From Alphaproteobacteria bacterium (GTDB lineage Bacteria; Pseudomonadota; Alphaproteobacteria; Puniceispirillales; Puniceispirillaceae): 64,000 nt of DNA. The stretch spans positions 1-64,000 of the forward strand of contig JAKMFL010000060.1 of assembly GCA_022425485.1 (NCBI GenBank), written 5' to 3'. A program made the position numbers and the translations under genes. Below the pieces are notes generated by a model. It was not told the DNA's origin and did no database searches. It was given only the letters and a program-made list of their open reading frames with translations. Positions within the stretch are counted from its first letter, which is position 1; each line of letters starts with the position of its first letter. Positions 44,914-54,997 of this stretch are shown piece by piece.

Positions 44914-45300
44914 CTAATCACTCCTGCTTTTCTCGTCAGGTGCCTGCTCCTCAGAGCTGACCTGCCGCTTCTCATCAAAAAATCCAGCAGCCATACCGCG
45001 ACCGGTAAGCGCCCTCCAGACATTCATCATCCCAGCTGCTGCACCTAGAAAAAACATCACCACCATTAAAATCGGTGTTGTGTCCAGCCACTGGTCTAAC
45101 GCCCATCCAATCCCTGTGCCCACAACCAGACCTGCTACCAGTTCCGTTGTCACGCGGCCAGCCATAGCTAGACCGTTTGACGACATCGCGGCTCGATTAT
45201 TATTAAGCCGCGCTGGCTCCTGACGTTCTTCTAGCTGGCGGATCCGCTCAGACAAGCTAGCAGCTTTTGCCTTCTTGTCTGATGTGTCCTTCTTTGCCAT
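44914..45300 (-). CDS. atpI: ATP synthase protein I (AtpI)
   Basis: A 128-residue small membrane protein heading the Fo operon. The charged N-terminal helix (S-L-S-E-R-I-R-Q-L-E-E-R) precedes two membrane segments, the first being VAGLVVGTGIGWALDQWLDT with the family's G-x-G-x-x-G-x-x-L-D pattern. AtpI assists c-ring assembly or metal uptake in some bacteria; the exact role here is inferred from family. The 196-bp region between it and smc contains nothing I can assign beyond a near-palindrome GGGAATTTCCC at about 45354. Confidence 0.88.
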   Translation of the reverse strand: MAKKDTSDKKAKAASLSERIRQLEERQEPARLNNNRAAMSSNGLAMAGRVTTELVAGLVVGTGIGWALDQWLDTTPILMVVMFFLGAAAGMMNVWRALTGRGMAAGFFDEKRQVSSEEQAPDEKSRSD

Positions 45301-45496
45301 GCCGGAACATTCCAGAAGTCTGTTTGCGGGCGCTGTTCAATCCCTCTAAAATGGGGAATTTCCCAGACCCAAAGATCGCGCACAAACTAGGCTGGTATGG
45401 GCTGTTTTGTCAAGGGATAGATGTGCGAAACACGCATTCATTTTATCAGGTGTGTCACCGCGTCGCAGCTGGGTAAAATTTGGCTTGCTAATCTGC

Positions 45497-48400
45497 TCAG
45501 GCAATCAGGCTATCGCGCAGCTCTTCAGCTGTTTGTAAATCCACAGAAACTAGGCGCGAAACCCCTTTTTGTTCCATCGTTACGCCAAAAAGCCTGTCCA
45601 TTCTGGCCATGGTCATCCGGTGGTGGGTTACGACCAGAAACCGCGTTTGTGTCTGCTCAGCGATGTTGCGCAATAGATCACAGAATCGTGCAACATTCGT
45701 ATCATCTAGCGGCGCATCCACTTCATCCAAAATACAAATAGGCGCTGGATTCGTTAAAAATACCGCAAAAATGATAGCCAGTGCGGTCAATGCCTGCTCG
45801 CCGCCTGAAAGCAGAGACAAGGATTGCATCTTTTTGCCCGGTGGGCTGGCTAAGATATCAAGGCCAGCTTGCAAAGGGTCATCAGAGCCGGTCAGTTGCA
45901 ATTCTGCATGCCCGCCGCCAAACAAAGTGGTAAATAGCTGGGTGAAATGCTTATTTACTGCGGCAAAGCTCTCCATCAAGCGGGCGCGGCCTTCACGGTT
46001 TAGCGTGGCAATAGCACTGCGAAGTTTGGCAATTGCCTCGGCCAAATCATCAAGCTCTGTTTGCAGCGTGGTTACCCGCTCATCAAGCTCCGCCATCTCC
46101 ACCTCAGCGCGTAAATTGACAGGCCCAATTTGGTCGCGCTCATTATTTAGCCGGTTGACCGCCATTTCCAGTTTTTCCAGCGGCTCTGCCTGTATCTCGC
46201 CTTCGCTGATTTCTGATAGCGCATATAGCGCCTCTGGCTGGCAATCTAGCTTTTCTTTTATTCGCTCTATTAGCAGGGCTTGCTCAGATTGCAGACGTTC
46301 TGCTAATGCCTCAGCCCGGATCAAGCTCTCACGGGTTTGCGATAAATGGCGCTCTGCCTCGCGCCCATTTGCATCTGCTTCAGACAGGGCTGCCTCTGCG
46401 GATCTTAACGCATCGCTTTTTTCTTCTCGCAAGGCTTCTTCTGCGTCTAATTGCGTGGCGAGTTGATGTTTTCGTGCTTCTAGCGTCGCTGGCCGTTCAG
46501 CTAGCGTCTCGCGCTCTTCTCTGGCTTGCTGAGCGCGCATCGCCATTTCCTGTTTGCGCTTATCGGTATCCGCGAGGCGCGTTTGCCAGTCTGCGACTTG
46601 GTTTTCGATAGTTTGTGTGCGCTGCTGGGCGCTGCGTAAATTCTGGCGAAGTTCGCTCTCAATGCTCAGCGCTTCATCAAATTCAGTACGCGCTGTCGTG
46701 GCGGCAAGTTGGGCGGCTTCAGCGCTTGCGGTTAGGGCGTCTATATCTAGCTCTAACCATTCATTATCCTTTAGCGCGTCTAAGTCTGTCTGCGCATTTT
46801 GCTGGGCAGCTTCTAGATCGCTTGCGCGTGTGCGGGCAGTGGTTAGCGCCATAGAAGCACTATCATATTTGCGCCGCGCGGCCTCTGCCATGCTGCCAGC
46901 TTGCCGGCTATCCTCTTGCAGACTGCGATAACGCTCTAAGCATTCTTGATGCGCTTCATGCGCCTCATCCAAGGCGCGTTGTTTATCCGCAAAGCTGACT
47001 TTAGCTCCATCTTCTTCTGTGCTGAGATGGGTTAAGCGCTGACGCTGGCGAATCCGTTCTGCTTCACTGCTCGCTTCCCCTTTACGAATAAGCCCATCCC
47101 AGCGCCATAATGTGCCTTCTTTGCTGACCAACGCTTGTCCGGGCTTAAGGTTAGGTTGAGCAGCCTTCCCTTCAGCTTCTGCTATCACAGAAACGCCTGT
47201 TAGCGCGCGCTCTAGGGCCTGCGCCCCTGAAACGAAATTCGCTATCGGGGTTCCAAAGTGCGGGGTGGCAGGGCGCTCGCCTGCCTCCAAATCACGGCGC
47301 CAATAACCCTGCTCTCCTTTATCGAAAGGAAGGGCTAAATCTGCGCCTAAAATCACAGATAGCGCGAGCTCCATTCCCTCTGCTACCTTAAGACTGTCAC
47401 CAGCAGGCGTGCCATTAGCTTGTGCATTTTCAAGCAGCAGATAGCTCAGCGCGTCAATTTCAGCTGTTATTCTGGCAAGACTAGCATCTGCCTCATTTCG
47501 CTTCAGTGCGCAGCTATCCCGCAGGGAAGTTTTTTCGGCCAGCTCATTTTCACAATTTTTCAAGCTTGCGGCTAATTTTACCGCTTCTTCCTCTTGTGTG
47601 TTTTTTTCTATCTCTGCTTGGCTTGCTTGCGCCCCCAGCATTTCCAGATTTAGTTTGCCCAGTTCCAGTGTAGCGACCTCTAGGCGGCGGTCTAACTCTG
47701 CCTGCCGTTTGGTTAGCTGGTTTCTGGTCTGTTCAGCAGATTGCAATTTAGAATGCGATTCGGCCGCCTTTTGCTCTGCTTGCTGGCTTATTTGGCGCTT
47801 CTCTTCTTTTGCTTTTTCAGCAGCTTCTAGGCGGGGGGTATCGTGCGTATGCTGGTTAACTAGTTTATCGCGCTCTTCGCTGAGGCCTTTTAGGGCCGTG
47901 GCGGCATCATCATGCAAACTTGTCTCGCGCTCAGCATCGCTTGTAATTTGGGCTATTTGCCGGTCTAGGCGTTGGAGGGCTTCGGTGATGCGCATCGCCT
48001 CGCGGTCACATTCGCCAAGCTCAATACGCAGATTTTGAACCTTTGCTGCTTGCTCTGCTTCTGCATTTCGCAAAGGCGGTAAAGTGGCGGCTAACTCTGC
48101 CTGCTTGGTAGCTGCCTGCGCAGATAAGCCTGTAACTTCCTCAACCTTTTGCTGCTGGCGTGCAAGATCACCTGCTGCTTTTTCGCGTTCGGCCTCTCCT
48201 GATTGCCACCTCGCTAGCGCAAGTTTGGCTTCGGCTTTACGTATCCGGTCAGCAACGGAGCGATAGCGTGCCGCTTGGCGGGCCTGTTTGGCAAGCTGTT
48301 GACGCTGTTCGGCAAGCTGGGCAACCATATCCTCGATGCGCTCTAGATTATTTTCCGTATTGCGCAAGCGTAATTCTGCCTCATGGCGTCTTTGATGCAG

Positions 48401-48916
48401 ACCTTTGATGTTTGCCGCTTCCTCGATAAGAGAGCGTCTATCTTCAGGCTTCGCGCCAACAATTGCCCCTATTCGCCCTTGCGAGACGATACCGGCCGAG
48501 CGAGCACCTGTGGCAGAATCAGCAAATAAAAGCTGGACATCGCGGGCTCTGGCGGGCTTTCCATTAATCTGGAAGCTCGACCCTTTGCCGCGCTCTACTT
48601 TTCGGGTTATCTCCAGCTCATCAAACTGATTATATTCGGCAGGCGCTTTTTTCATCTGGTTATCTAGAAATAGCGTGATTTCAGCCAGATTGCGTGAAGG
48701 GCGATTATCGGTACCGGCAAAGATGATGTCATCAAGCTCAGTGCCCCGCATTTGCCTAGCAGAGCTCTCTCCCATGACAAAGCGCAGCCCTTCAACAATA
48801 TTTGACTTACCGCACCCATTTGGCCCGACAACACCGGTCAAACCAGTTTCAATATCCATCTCTGCTTTTTCAGCAAAGGATTTGAAACCTGCCATGGAAA
48901 GGGAGCGGAAAATCAT
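45497..48916 (-). CDS. smc: Chromosome segregation protein SMC
   Basis: A 1139-residue condensin ATPase. Walker A is GPNGCGKSN (31-39), the signature LLSGGEQALTALA is near 1035, and Walker B PICILDEVDAPLDD near 1060. Two long coiled coils rich in Ala, Glu, Gln and Arg flank a hinge around residues 500-620. With ScpA/ScpB it loops and segregates DNA. Length is normal. The long plus-strand open frames inside it are codon-bias shadows. It follows the DsbA-like and dciA genes in the conserved alphaproteobacterial order mutY-dciA-dsbA-smc, with mutY inverted relative to the other three. Confidence 0.97.
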   Translation of the reverse strand: MIFRSLSMAGFKSFAEKAEMDIETGLTGVVGPNGCGKSNIVEGLRFVMGESSARQMRGTELDDIIFAGTDNRPSRNLAEITLFLDNQMKKAPAEYNQFDELEITRKVERGKGSSFQINGKPARARDVQLLFADSATGARSAGIVSQGRIGAIVGAKPEDRRSLIEEAANIKGLHQRRHEAELRLRNTENNLERIEDMVAQLAEQRQQLAKQARQAARYRSVADRIRKAEAKLALARWQSGEAEREKAAGDLARQQQKVEEVTGLSAQAATKQAELAATLPPLRNAEAEQAAKVQNLRIELGECDREAMRITEALQRLDRQIAQITSDAERETSLHDDAATALKGLSEERDKLVNQHTHDTPRLEAAEKAKEEKRQISQQAEQKAAESHSKLQSAEQTRNQLTKRQAELDRRLEVATLELGKLNLEMLGAQASQAEIEKNTQEEEAVKLAASLKNCENELAEKTSLRDSCALKRNEADASLARITAEIDALSYLLLENAQANGTPAGDSLKVAEGMELALSVILGADLALPFDKGEQGYWRRDLEAGERPATPHFGTPIANFVSGAQALERALTGVSVIAEAEGKAAQPNLKPGQALVSKEGTLWRWDGLIRKGEASSEAERIRQRQRLTHLSTEEDGAKVSFADKQRALDEAHEAHQECLERYRSLQEDSRQAGSMAEAARRKYDSASMALTTARTRASDLEAAQQNAQTDLDALKDNEWLELDIDALTASAEAAQLAATTARTEFDEALSIESELRQNLRSAQQRTQTIENQVADWQTRLADTDKRKQEMAMRAQQAREERETLAERPATLEARKHQLATQLDAEEALREEKSDALRSAEAALSEADANGREAERHLSQTRESLIRAEALAERLQSEQALLIERIKEKLDCQPEALYALSEISEGEIQAEPLEKLEMAVNRLNNERDQIGPVNLRAEVEMAELDERVTTLQTELDDLAEAIAKLRSAIATLNREGRARLMESFAAVNKHFTQLFTTLFGGGHAELQLTGSDDPLQAGLDILASPPGKKMQSLSLLSGGEQALTALAIIFAVFLTNPAPICILDEVDAPLDDTNVARFCDLLRNIAEQTQTRFLVVTHHRMTMARMDRLFGVTMEQKGVSRLVSVDLQTAEELRDSLIA

Positions 48917-48943
48917 AAAGGGCGCGGTCCTGAATTATCGCTA

Positions 48944-49594
48944 TCAGATGCCAAAGGCATTCAATTCAGCTAAAAACTCATCATAGGACAAAGCGCCGCT
49001 GAAAGTCTTTTCACCGTTAATAACAAAGCTTGGAGTAGATTGAATTTGATGATCACGAACCGCCTCTTGTCGAAGCTCGACAATGGCTTCGAGATAGTCT
49101 CTGCTATTCATTATTTCATCATAATCTTGCGAAGAAATACCAGCGAATTTGGCATATTGTTTCAGCTTGGCAACGGGGTCTGCGTCTCTAACCCATCTTT
49201 CTTGCTGGTCAAGCAATACATCAACCATCTTAAAATAGCTGGCATTCGGCAATACGCGGCAAAGTGCATGTGCCTGCAACGCCAGCTGGTCTAGGGGGAA
49301 AGGCTGCATTTCAAAGCGAATAACACCGGGGGTAATCAGCTTTTCTTTCACCTCTGGGAAGGTGTTGCGGTGAAAGCTGCCGCAATGCCCGCAGGTCATA
49401 GAAAAATATTCAGAAACGGTAACCGCAGCATTCTCATTGCCTAAAAAGCGGGTTTCGCGTGCCCGCTCTGGCGAGATATCGAGTTTTGCCTGCGCCGAAA
49501 TGGGCAAGCTGGCACTAACCAATACACCGCCCAATATGCCGCCAGTAGCTTGCAGAAAAAATCGTCTATCTCTTTTTTTAGGGGCTGGTTTCAT
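48944..49594 (-). CDS. DsbA-like thioredoxin-fold protein, probable Tat export
   Basis: A 216-residue periplasmic DsbA/DsbG-type protein from ATG 49594. The leader KKRDRRFFLQATGG is a good twin-arginine signal, followed by a hydrophobic core and A-Q-A cleavage site. The active site is TCGHCGSFH (C-x2-C), and the cis-Pro loop is in Q-S-T-P-S-F-V-I-N-G. It resembles the BdbD/DsbA family beside smc in alphaproteobacteria. Whether it acts as oxidase or isomerase is not clear. The frame is open to 49735 but that part is not family-like. The 206 bp upstream hold only an imperfect repeat of TTATGAAC. Confidence 0.9.
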   Translation of the reverse strand: MKPAPKKRDRRFFLQATGGILGGVLVSASLPISAQAKLDISPERARETRFLGNENAAVTVSEYFSMTCGHCGSFHRNTFPEVKEKLITPGVIRFEMQPFPLDQLALQAHALCRVLPNASYFKMVDVLLDQQERWVRDADPVAKLKQYAKFAGISSQDYDEIMNSRDYLEAIVELRQEAVRDHQIQSTPSFVINGEKTFSGALSYDEFLAELNAFGI

Positions 49595-49800
49595 AAATGG
49601 GCTCTCTTTTATCAACATTTGTTTTATGAACATCTCTGTTATGAACGAAGGAAAAACAGCTTCAGATTGTCTCCGCCATGCCAGCCTGACCACATCTTCA
49701 CTATAAACAAAACAACAATGGCTGCAATATGGCAAAGGGGGCAGGCCAATATCAAGTAAAGAAATGCAATACGGGTTATTTTACAGATTTATTTTTTACA

Positions 49801-50301
49801 TCAGTTAATGGTTCGACCAAGCCGGATAAGGGCAGCACGTAATTCTGGGTTCTTGATATTTGCCGTCGCTTTTTCCAGTCTGGCTAGGGCAAGCTTGTCA
49901 GCTTTACCTTTTTCTTCGAACATGGGCGCCGCTTGACGCCTGGCGGGCAAGCTTCTGGGGCTCTGCAAATCTTGCCTGATTCTTAGCCGGCTAACAGCCG
50001 CAAAGCCGCAAAAGCTATTAACGCGCTTGCAAATCTCTTGGCTCATCATCTGGATTTGTGGGCCTCTGCCACTTGCCACAGACAAGGTAAGGGTTGCATC
50101 AATACGGCTATTTGCCGGAAAGGTGATATCAGATGGCAAGCACCATTGATGCGCGTCACCTGCGATATCTGGCCATCCTGCAATAATCTTTGTCAGGACT
50201 AGGCCGCGTTTTCGCATTGCAGGGGCGATAAGCCCCTCGGTTAGGCCAGATAATTTTCGTAAATGCCGGCCTTTGCGATAAGGTGATTTCGGGTTTTTCA
50301 T
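49801..50301 (-). CDS. DciA-like protein (DUF721)
   Basis: A 166-residue cytoplasmic protein of the DUF721 family. DciA proteins load or support the replicative helicase in bacteria that lack DnaC/DnaI. The N-terminal LTEGLIAPAMRKRGLVLTKIIAGWPDIAG is the family core (helices before a K-H-like fold) and contains the W-x-x-I-x-G pattern. The C-terminal third is charged and low in complexity. ATG 50301 (MKNPKSPY) fits the family. An open extension to 50382 runs into tandem repeats and is rejected. Confidence 0.82.
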   Translation of the reverse strand: MKNPKSPYRKGRHLRKLSGLTEGLIAPAMRKRGLVLTKIIAGWPDIAGDAHQWCLPSDITFPANSRIDATLTLSVASGRGPQIQMMSQEICKRVNSFCGFAAVSRLRIRQDLQSPRSLPARRQAAPMFEEKGKADKLALARLEKATANIKNPELRAALIRLGRTIN

Positions 50302-50343
50302 GTTTAAATCTTTATCATGACAGCCAAGATTTGACCATAATAA

Positions 50344-50397
50344 CAAAAGAGCTTGGAATAGCAAAAGAGCTTGGAATGGCAAAAGAGCTTGGAAATT
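50344..50397. repeat. 18-bp tandem repeat, three copies, dciA-mutY gap
   Basis: CAAAAGAGCTTGGAATAG and two near copies at 50344-50361, 50362-50379 and 50380-50397. They lie upstream of dciA in the divergent gap shared with mutY. Confidence 0.9.
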
Positions 50398-50440
50398 GCT
50401 GAATAGAGGATTATGTCATGCACTGCCGCTTATATCTGGT

Positions 50441-50488
50441 AAAATGCTAAATGGGCAAAATACTAAATGGGCAAAATGCTAAACAGGC
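50441..50488. repeat. 16-bp tandem repeat, three copies, just before mutY
   Basis: AAAATGCTAAATGGGC, AAAATACTAAATGGGC and AAAATGCTAAACAGGC at 50441-50456, 50457-50472 and 50473-50488. The last copy ends 9 bp before the mutY ATG, so the array probably lies in the mutY leader. Confidence 0.9.
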
Positions 50489-50497
50489 AGCAAGCTT

Positions 50498-51556
50498 ATG
50501 ACTAAGATTTCACTTCTTTCCCAATTTGATAGCTTTCCAGCATCAACCTTATTTAGCTGGTATGACACGCATGCGCGCAGCTTGCCTTGGCGGGCGATAA
50601 GTCCTGAAATGGCCCCAGCCTATCATGTATTTCTATCTGAATTGATGCTCCAACAAACGGGTGTGACCACGGTCATTCCCTATTTCAACCAGTTTATTAC
50701 GCGCTGGCCGGATATTCATGCATTAGCGGGTGCGGATGATGATGCGGTATTGGCGGCATGGGCAGGGCTAGGATATTATGCGCGGGCGCGCAACATGCTA
50801 AAGGCAGCTCGCCAGATTGTCTCCAGCTATGCGGGTAGTTTTCCTGAAACGCCAGAAGATTTGCAAAAACTGCCCGGTATTGGCCCTTATACCGCAGGCG
50901 CGATTGCTGCCATTGCTTTTGCGCGGCCCGCGATTGTTCTGGATGGGAATATAGAGCGTATTCTGGTTCGCTATGCTGGCATTGATGAAGAGGTGCGGGC
51001 AGTAAAGCCGGCTTTAAAAGAGATTTATCAACATATTTGCCCAGAAAAGCGGCGTCCAGACTTTCCGCAAGCGTTAATGGATGTTGGTGCTGGTGTTTGC
51101 CAGCCACGTCGCACGAATTGTGGGCATTGCCCCTTACGCACAGGCTGCAAGGCCGCGACGCTTAAAGACCCGGCAAGTTTGCCTGTTCGGCCACAGAAAA
51201 AAGCTAAACCGGTAAGGCAGGGGGCTGTCTATATAATCCGCAATCAAAGAGGCGAGGTTCTGCTGGGCAAACGGCCAGATAAAGGCCTATTGGGCGGTAT
51301 GCTGACCTTCCCCTCGCATGGCTGGGATGGAAGTGCCTGTCCAGAATGGCTAGCTGATGGCATGTCTGGCTTCCATTGGCGCAAAGAACAGTTTGAAATC
51401 CGCCATGTTTTCACCCATTTCACGGCTATTATCACTGTTTATGACGGCAAAATAGAGCCGGGCGTAAAGGTACCAGACGGCTACAGCTGGCAGCTATGTT
51501 CACCAGATAAATTGCCTTCGTTAATGGCAAAATGCTATCAGGCGGCTCAGATATAG
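50498..51556 (+). CDS. mutY: A/G-specific adenine DNA glycosylase MutY
   Basis: A 352-residue repair glycosylase removing adenine opposite 8-oxoguanine. The catalytic Glu48 is in SELMLQQTGV, the helix-hairpin-helix is LPGIGPYTAGAI, the catalytic Asp is in VLDGNIERIL, and the iron-sulfur loop is C-Q-P-R-R-T-N-C-G-H-C-P-L-R-T-G-C. A C-terminal NUDIX-like domain (GEVLLGKRPDKGLLGGM) recognises 8-oxoG. Its leader contains 16-bp tandem repeats. Together with mutL and xseA it adds to a repair-rich window. Confidence 0.97.
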   Translation: MTKISLLSQFDSFPASTLFSWYDTHARSLPWRAISPEMAPAYHVFLSELMLQQTGVTTVIPYFNQFITRWPDIHALAGADDDAVLAAWAGLGYYARARNMLKAARQIVSSYAGSFPETPEDLQKLPGIGPYTAGAIAAIAFARPAIVLDGNIERILVRYAGIDEEVRAVKPALKEIYQHICPEKRRPDFPQALMDVGAGVCQPRRTNCGHCPLRTGCKAATLKDPASLPVRPQKKAKPVRQGAVYIIRNQRGEVLLGKRPDKGLLGGMLTFPSHGWDGSACPEWLADGMSGFHWRKEQFEIRHVFTHFTAIITVYDGKIEPGVKVPDGYSWQLCSPDKLPSLMAKCYQAAQI

Positions 51557-51574
51557 CCTAGCTAGCTTTTAGGT

Positions 51575-53170
51575 TTAGTGGTTGAAATGGCGCATGCCCG
51601 TAAAGGCCATAGCAATACCTGCCGCATCAGCTGCTGCGATAACCTCGGCATCTCGCATCGAGCCACCGGGCTGGATAACCGCTTTTGCGCCAGCTTCAAT
51701 AGCGGTTAATAATCCGTCTGCAAAGGGGAAGAAGGCGTCTGATGCAACTACAGAGCCTTGTGTGCGCGCCGTCTCCCAGCCATGTTTTTCTGCCATATCT
51801 TGCGCTTTTTGTGCGGCAATACGGCAGCTATCAACCCGGCTCATCTGGCCAGCGCCAATCCCTGCCGATACGCCATCTCTTACATATACAATCGCGTTAG
51901 ATTTTACATGTTTAGCAATTTTCCAAGCGATGAGCATATCTTCAATTTGCGCATCGCTCGGCTTTATTTGGGTTACGAATTGCAAATCATCACGGGTAAT
52001 TTGCCCATTATCTCGGCTCTGTACCAGATATCCGCCTAGAACTGATTTCACCGCTAGCTCAGACGCGGCTGGGTCTGGCAGGTTTGCTGTTAGCAATAGC
52101 CGCAAATTGCTCTTGCTAGCAAGAGCTTCACGCGCTGCATCATCTGCATCAGGGGCTATCACTACTTCGGTAAAAATAGAGGCTATTTCGCTGGCTAGCT
52201 TGCCATCAAGCCTGCGATTACAGGCAACAATTCCGCCAAAGGCACTGACCGGGTCTGCCTCTAGGGCACGTTGCCATGCGCTAAGGGGGTCACCCGCCAC
52301 CGCGACACCGCAAGGGTTAGCATGTTTGATTATTGCAATGGCAGGCGCATCAAATTCAGACACCAGCCGCAAGGCAGCATCTGTATCATTAACATTATTA
52401 TAGGATAGGGCTTTGCCTTGTATCTGCTGCGCGGATAATACCGAGGGGGTATTTGCATCTGTTTGATAAATGCCTGCCTCTTGGTGCGGGTTCTCGCCAT
52501 AGCGCAGGCTTAAAATCTTCGGCACAGACAAAGATAGAATCTCTGGCATCTCGGCGCTTTCTTCGCGCGTATTTTGGCTTAATAGCCAGTCTGCTATCAT
52601 CTGGTCATAGCTAGCTGTCATAGCAAAAGCTTTGCGGGCGAGTTCTTGGCGCAGTTCGGCTGGAATGCTTTGTGCGGTCTCTAGCTGTGTGGCTACCGTT
52701 TCATAATCTGCTGGGTCGCTAACAATACTCACAAAGGCATGGTTTTTAGCAGATGCCCTGACCATCGCTGGTCCGCCAATATCAATATTCTCAATACAGC
52801 TTTCGAAATCAGCGCCAGAGCGCAATGTTTCTGCAAATGGATAGAGATTTATCACGACCAAATCGATCATAGAAATATCATGCAATGCAGCTGCATCTGC
52901 GTGTGTTTTATCATCACGCTTAGCCAGCAAGCCCCCGTGAATTTTAGGATGCAGGGTTTTCACGCGCCCATCCATAATCTCTGGGAATCCGGTAACTTCA
53001 GATACGTCTATTACCTCTAATCCTGCATCACGCAGTGCCTTTGCTGTCCCTCCGGTTGAAAGCAGGGTAATGCCAAGTCCAGCAAGGCGGGTTGCAAATT
53101 CTGCTAAACCGCTTTTATCTGAAACGGAAAGAAGGGCTGTTTTTACCGCTACTGGAGATGAGCTAGGCAT
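51575..53170 (-). CDS. purH: Bifunctional AICAR transformylase/IMP cyclohydrolase
   Basis: A 531-residue enzyme performing the last two steps of IMP synthesis. The N-terminal IMP cyclohydrolase (MGS-like) domain contains [36 protein letters not shown]. The C-terminal transformylase carries [10 protein letters not shown], the catalytic KHANPCGVA and [24 protein letters not shown]. All parts and the length are standard. It follows the heparinase-family gene on the same strand with 126 bp between, as in many alphaproteobacteria. Confidence 0.98.
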   Translation of the reverse strand: MPSSSPVAVKTALLSVSDKSGLAEFATRLAGLGITLLSTGGTAKALRDAGLEVIDVSEVTGFPEIMDGRVKTLHPKIHGGLLAKRDDKTHADAAALHDISMIDLVVINLYPFAETLRSGADFESCIENIDIGGPAMVRASAKNHAFVSIVSDPADYETVATQLETAQSIPAELRQELARKAFAMTASYDQMIADWLLSQNTREESAEMPEILSLSVPKILSLRYGENPHQEAGIYQTDANTPSVLSAQQIQGKALSYNNVNDTDAALRLVSEFDAPAIAIIKHANPCGVAVAGDPLSAWQRALEADPVSAFGGIVACNRRLDGKLASEIASIFTEVVIAPDADDAAREALASKSNLRLLLTANLPDPAASELAVKSVLGGYLVQSRDNGQITRDDLQFVTQIKPSDAQIEDMLIAWKIAKHVKSNAIVYVRDGVSAGIGAGQMSRVDSCRIAAQKAQDMAEKHGWETARTQGSVVASDAFFPFADGLLTAIEAGAKAVIQPGGSMRDAEVIAAADAAGIAMAFTGMRHFNH

Positions 53171-53296
53171 AATCTATTTATCCTCTTTTATGTATGCTGG
53201 GCGCAATTAAAGCTGGTTTTTATGAAGGTGTAACGCGCCTCTTATCGCGCAACCTGCTCCAGAATACAAGTCAGCCTGCACTTGCCATTTCCGCGC

Positions 53297-54949
53297 TTAG
53301 GACGAATGGCGGGTAAACGCCCAATTAATAGTCAAATTGCCTTTGGTTTGTATCTGATTGGCCGGGCCACGTAAGACAATTTGTTGGCAAGAGCTGCGCC
53401 TGTTTTTGTCGAGATAAACAGACCTGTCTAGGGCGGTCTCTGCGCCACGGCATTTAAACAGCCAGCCTGCTTTTTGGTTATGGACTTTCAGCAGGATTTG
53501 TTTTGATTTTACCCGCGCCGCGCTAACTTGCGGATGCAAATGAAAACGGATAATGACCTCTACTGGTATTTGTCCGGGCGCACCAGAATAATGAAGTTGA
53601 TCGCACCCGCGTAGATTGTTGCCATCCCGCGATAAAAATAGCTGTCTTGTGTGCAAGATACCGTGACTTTCGAGGTAGCCATCATGCGTAGCCTGCATCA
53701 AAAAGCCACCATCTGCGGGGCCGATGTCAAAATTTATCGTGCGGGTTTCTTTATGCTGATTATCCAGCCCATCAAGGGTTAGAGCCGTATGGGCGGCGGT
53801 TTGACTAAAGGCCGTCCGCAAGCGTGGCTCTGCGGCTCCTTGCCCTGTATTCACAATGAAAGGGGCATTGCCAACACTAAATTCAAAGGCAAGGCGGCTG
53901 GCTGCATGATGCAGGCTATCTTTATATCGCCCTTTGAAAGTGGGGGCATCACTTGTCTTGCCTGTATCAATTATAAGCGTGCTTCGCGCTGCAGATATTC
54001 TGGCAAAACCAGTATCCGGGGCATGCTGGGCAATGCGTCCTTTGGCATTGCACCGGCTTAAAACTTGGTCAATATCTTCAGCAGAAGACAGGCCAGCAAA
54101 ATGGAAATGCGAAAAATGGCCAGACCCATCACGCCATAATTTTGTCATTGCCGCCATTTTCTGAATGAGATCGTCAAGAATAGGCATATCGGTGATGCCA
54201 AGCGGACTGGTTACACTGCGGCATTCTATCAGCAATTTCAAAAGGTCTAGGTGAATTTCAGCTTGGCGAGAGCGATGCCCTCCATCTGGATTGATTTGGC
54301 CTCTAACCTTTGATATTGTTAAGTCAAACAGAGCGGTGATTTCGCGCTTTCGGCGCACATCACCCGCTTCTGGGATCTGCACAAGCTGGCTCAAGATCAA
54401 GCCTTTCAGTGCTGTTAGCTGATCAAGCGGGGCATAAAGGCGTTGCCAGTCGAGTGCAAGACAACGTTGTTGCAGGGCGATTGCGGCGGCAAATTGTGTC
54501 TGGAAAGCTTCATCAGCGGACGCGCCAAACCAGCCAAAGGTAAAGATGAGATTTGCCAGCCTTGCGCCCAAGATATCAGGCCGCCATGCCATTGCTGACC
54601 AATGGCGGTGGCCATGCATCCATCTAGCTATCATATTGCGGGCGGTAATGCGTGCATCTGCACCGCCATAATCACGCAAATCGCGCACCCAATCGAAGCG
54701 GGCAAACGTCTCAGAATCAGCTGCAAAGGGCGTCATTCCCTGCAAAATAGCGGCCCCTATTTTAGCATCCCCGCGCCATAAATCAGGAATAACAGGCAGC
54801 GGGAGTTGCGGCGGTTTGCTGCGAAGTTGCCAGCTAAACAGGCGTGACTGGCGATATAAAATTTCGAGCCGGCCAATTTTCCAGATATCAGATTCTGTTA
54901 GCACGCTCTGTTCAGATGGGTCAGAGTGCATTGCCTTGGCATCCATCAA
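53297..54949 (-). CDS. Heparinase II/III family protein
   Basis: A 550-residue protein of the alginate-lyase/heparinase II/III-like family found beside rsmB and purH in many alphaproteobacteria. The N-terminal alpha-helical part includes F-D-W-V-R-D-L-R-D-Y and RNMIARWM. The central G-Q-I-N-P-D-G-G-H-x-S-R-Q-A and the D-G-S-G-H-F-x-H-F-H segment, followed by beta-rich sequence with H-A-A-S-R-L-A-F-E, match the family. Substrate is unknown, possibly a cell-envelope glycan. No clear signal peptide is visible, so location is uncertain. The start at 54949 has two ATG choices in close succession. Confidence 0.82.
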   Translation of the reverse strand: MMDAKAMHSDPSEQSVLTESDIWKIGRLEILYRQSRLFSWQLRSKPPQLPLPVIPDLWRGDAKIGAAILQGMTPFAADSETFARFDWVRDLRDYGGADARITARNMIARWMHGHRHWSAMAWRPDILGARLANLIFTFGWFGASADEAFQTQFAAAIALQQRCLALDWQRLYAPLDQLTALKGLILSQLVQIPEAGDVRRKREITALFDLTISKVRGQINPDGGHRSRQAEIHLDLLKLLIECRSVTSPLGITDMPILDDLIQKMAAMTKLWRDGSGHFSHFHFAGLSSAEDIDQVLSRCNAKGRIAQHAPDTGFARISAARSTLIIDTGKTSDAPTFKGRYKDSLHHAASRLAFEFSVGNAPFIVNTGQGAAEPRLRTAFSQTAAHTALTLDGLDNQHKETRTINFDIGPADGGFLMQATHDGYLESHGILHTRQLFLSRDGNNLRGCDQLHYSGAPGQIPVEVIIRFHLHPQVSAARVKSKQILLKVHNQKAGWLFKCRGAETALDRSVYLDKNRRSSCQQIVLRGPANQIQTKGNLTINWAFTRHSS

Positions 54950-54997
54950 AGCAGGTTCCTGTCATCACACGGAGGGGTTAAAATGGCTAATAGTTAT

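Noticed and set aside
45609-48629. Long plus-strand open frames opposite smc
   Set aside because: They lie wholly within smc on the other strand, are Ser/Arg/Ala-rich low-complexity translations and match no family. smc is unmistakable.
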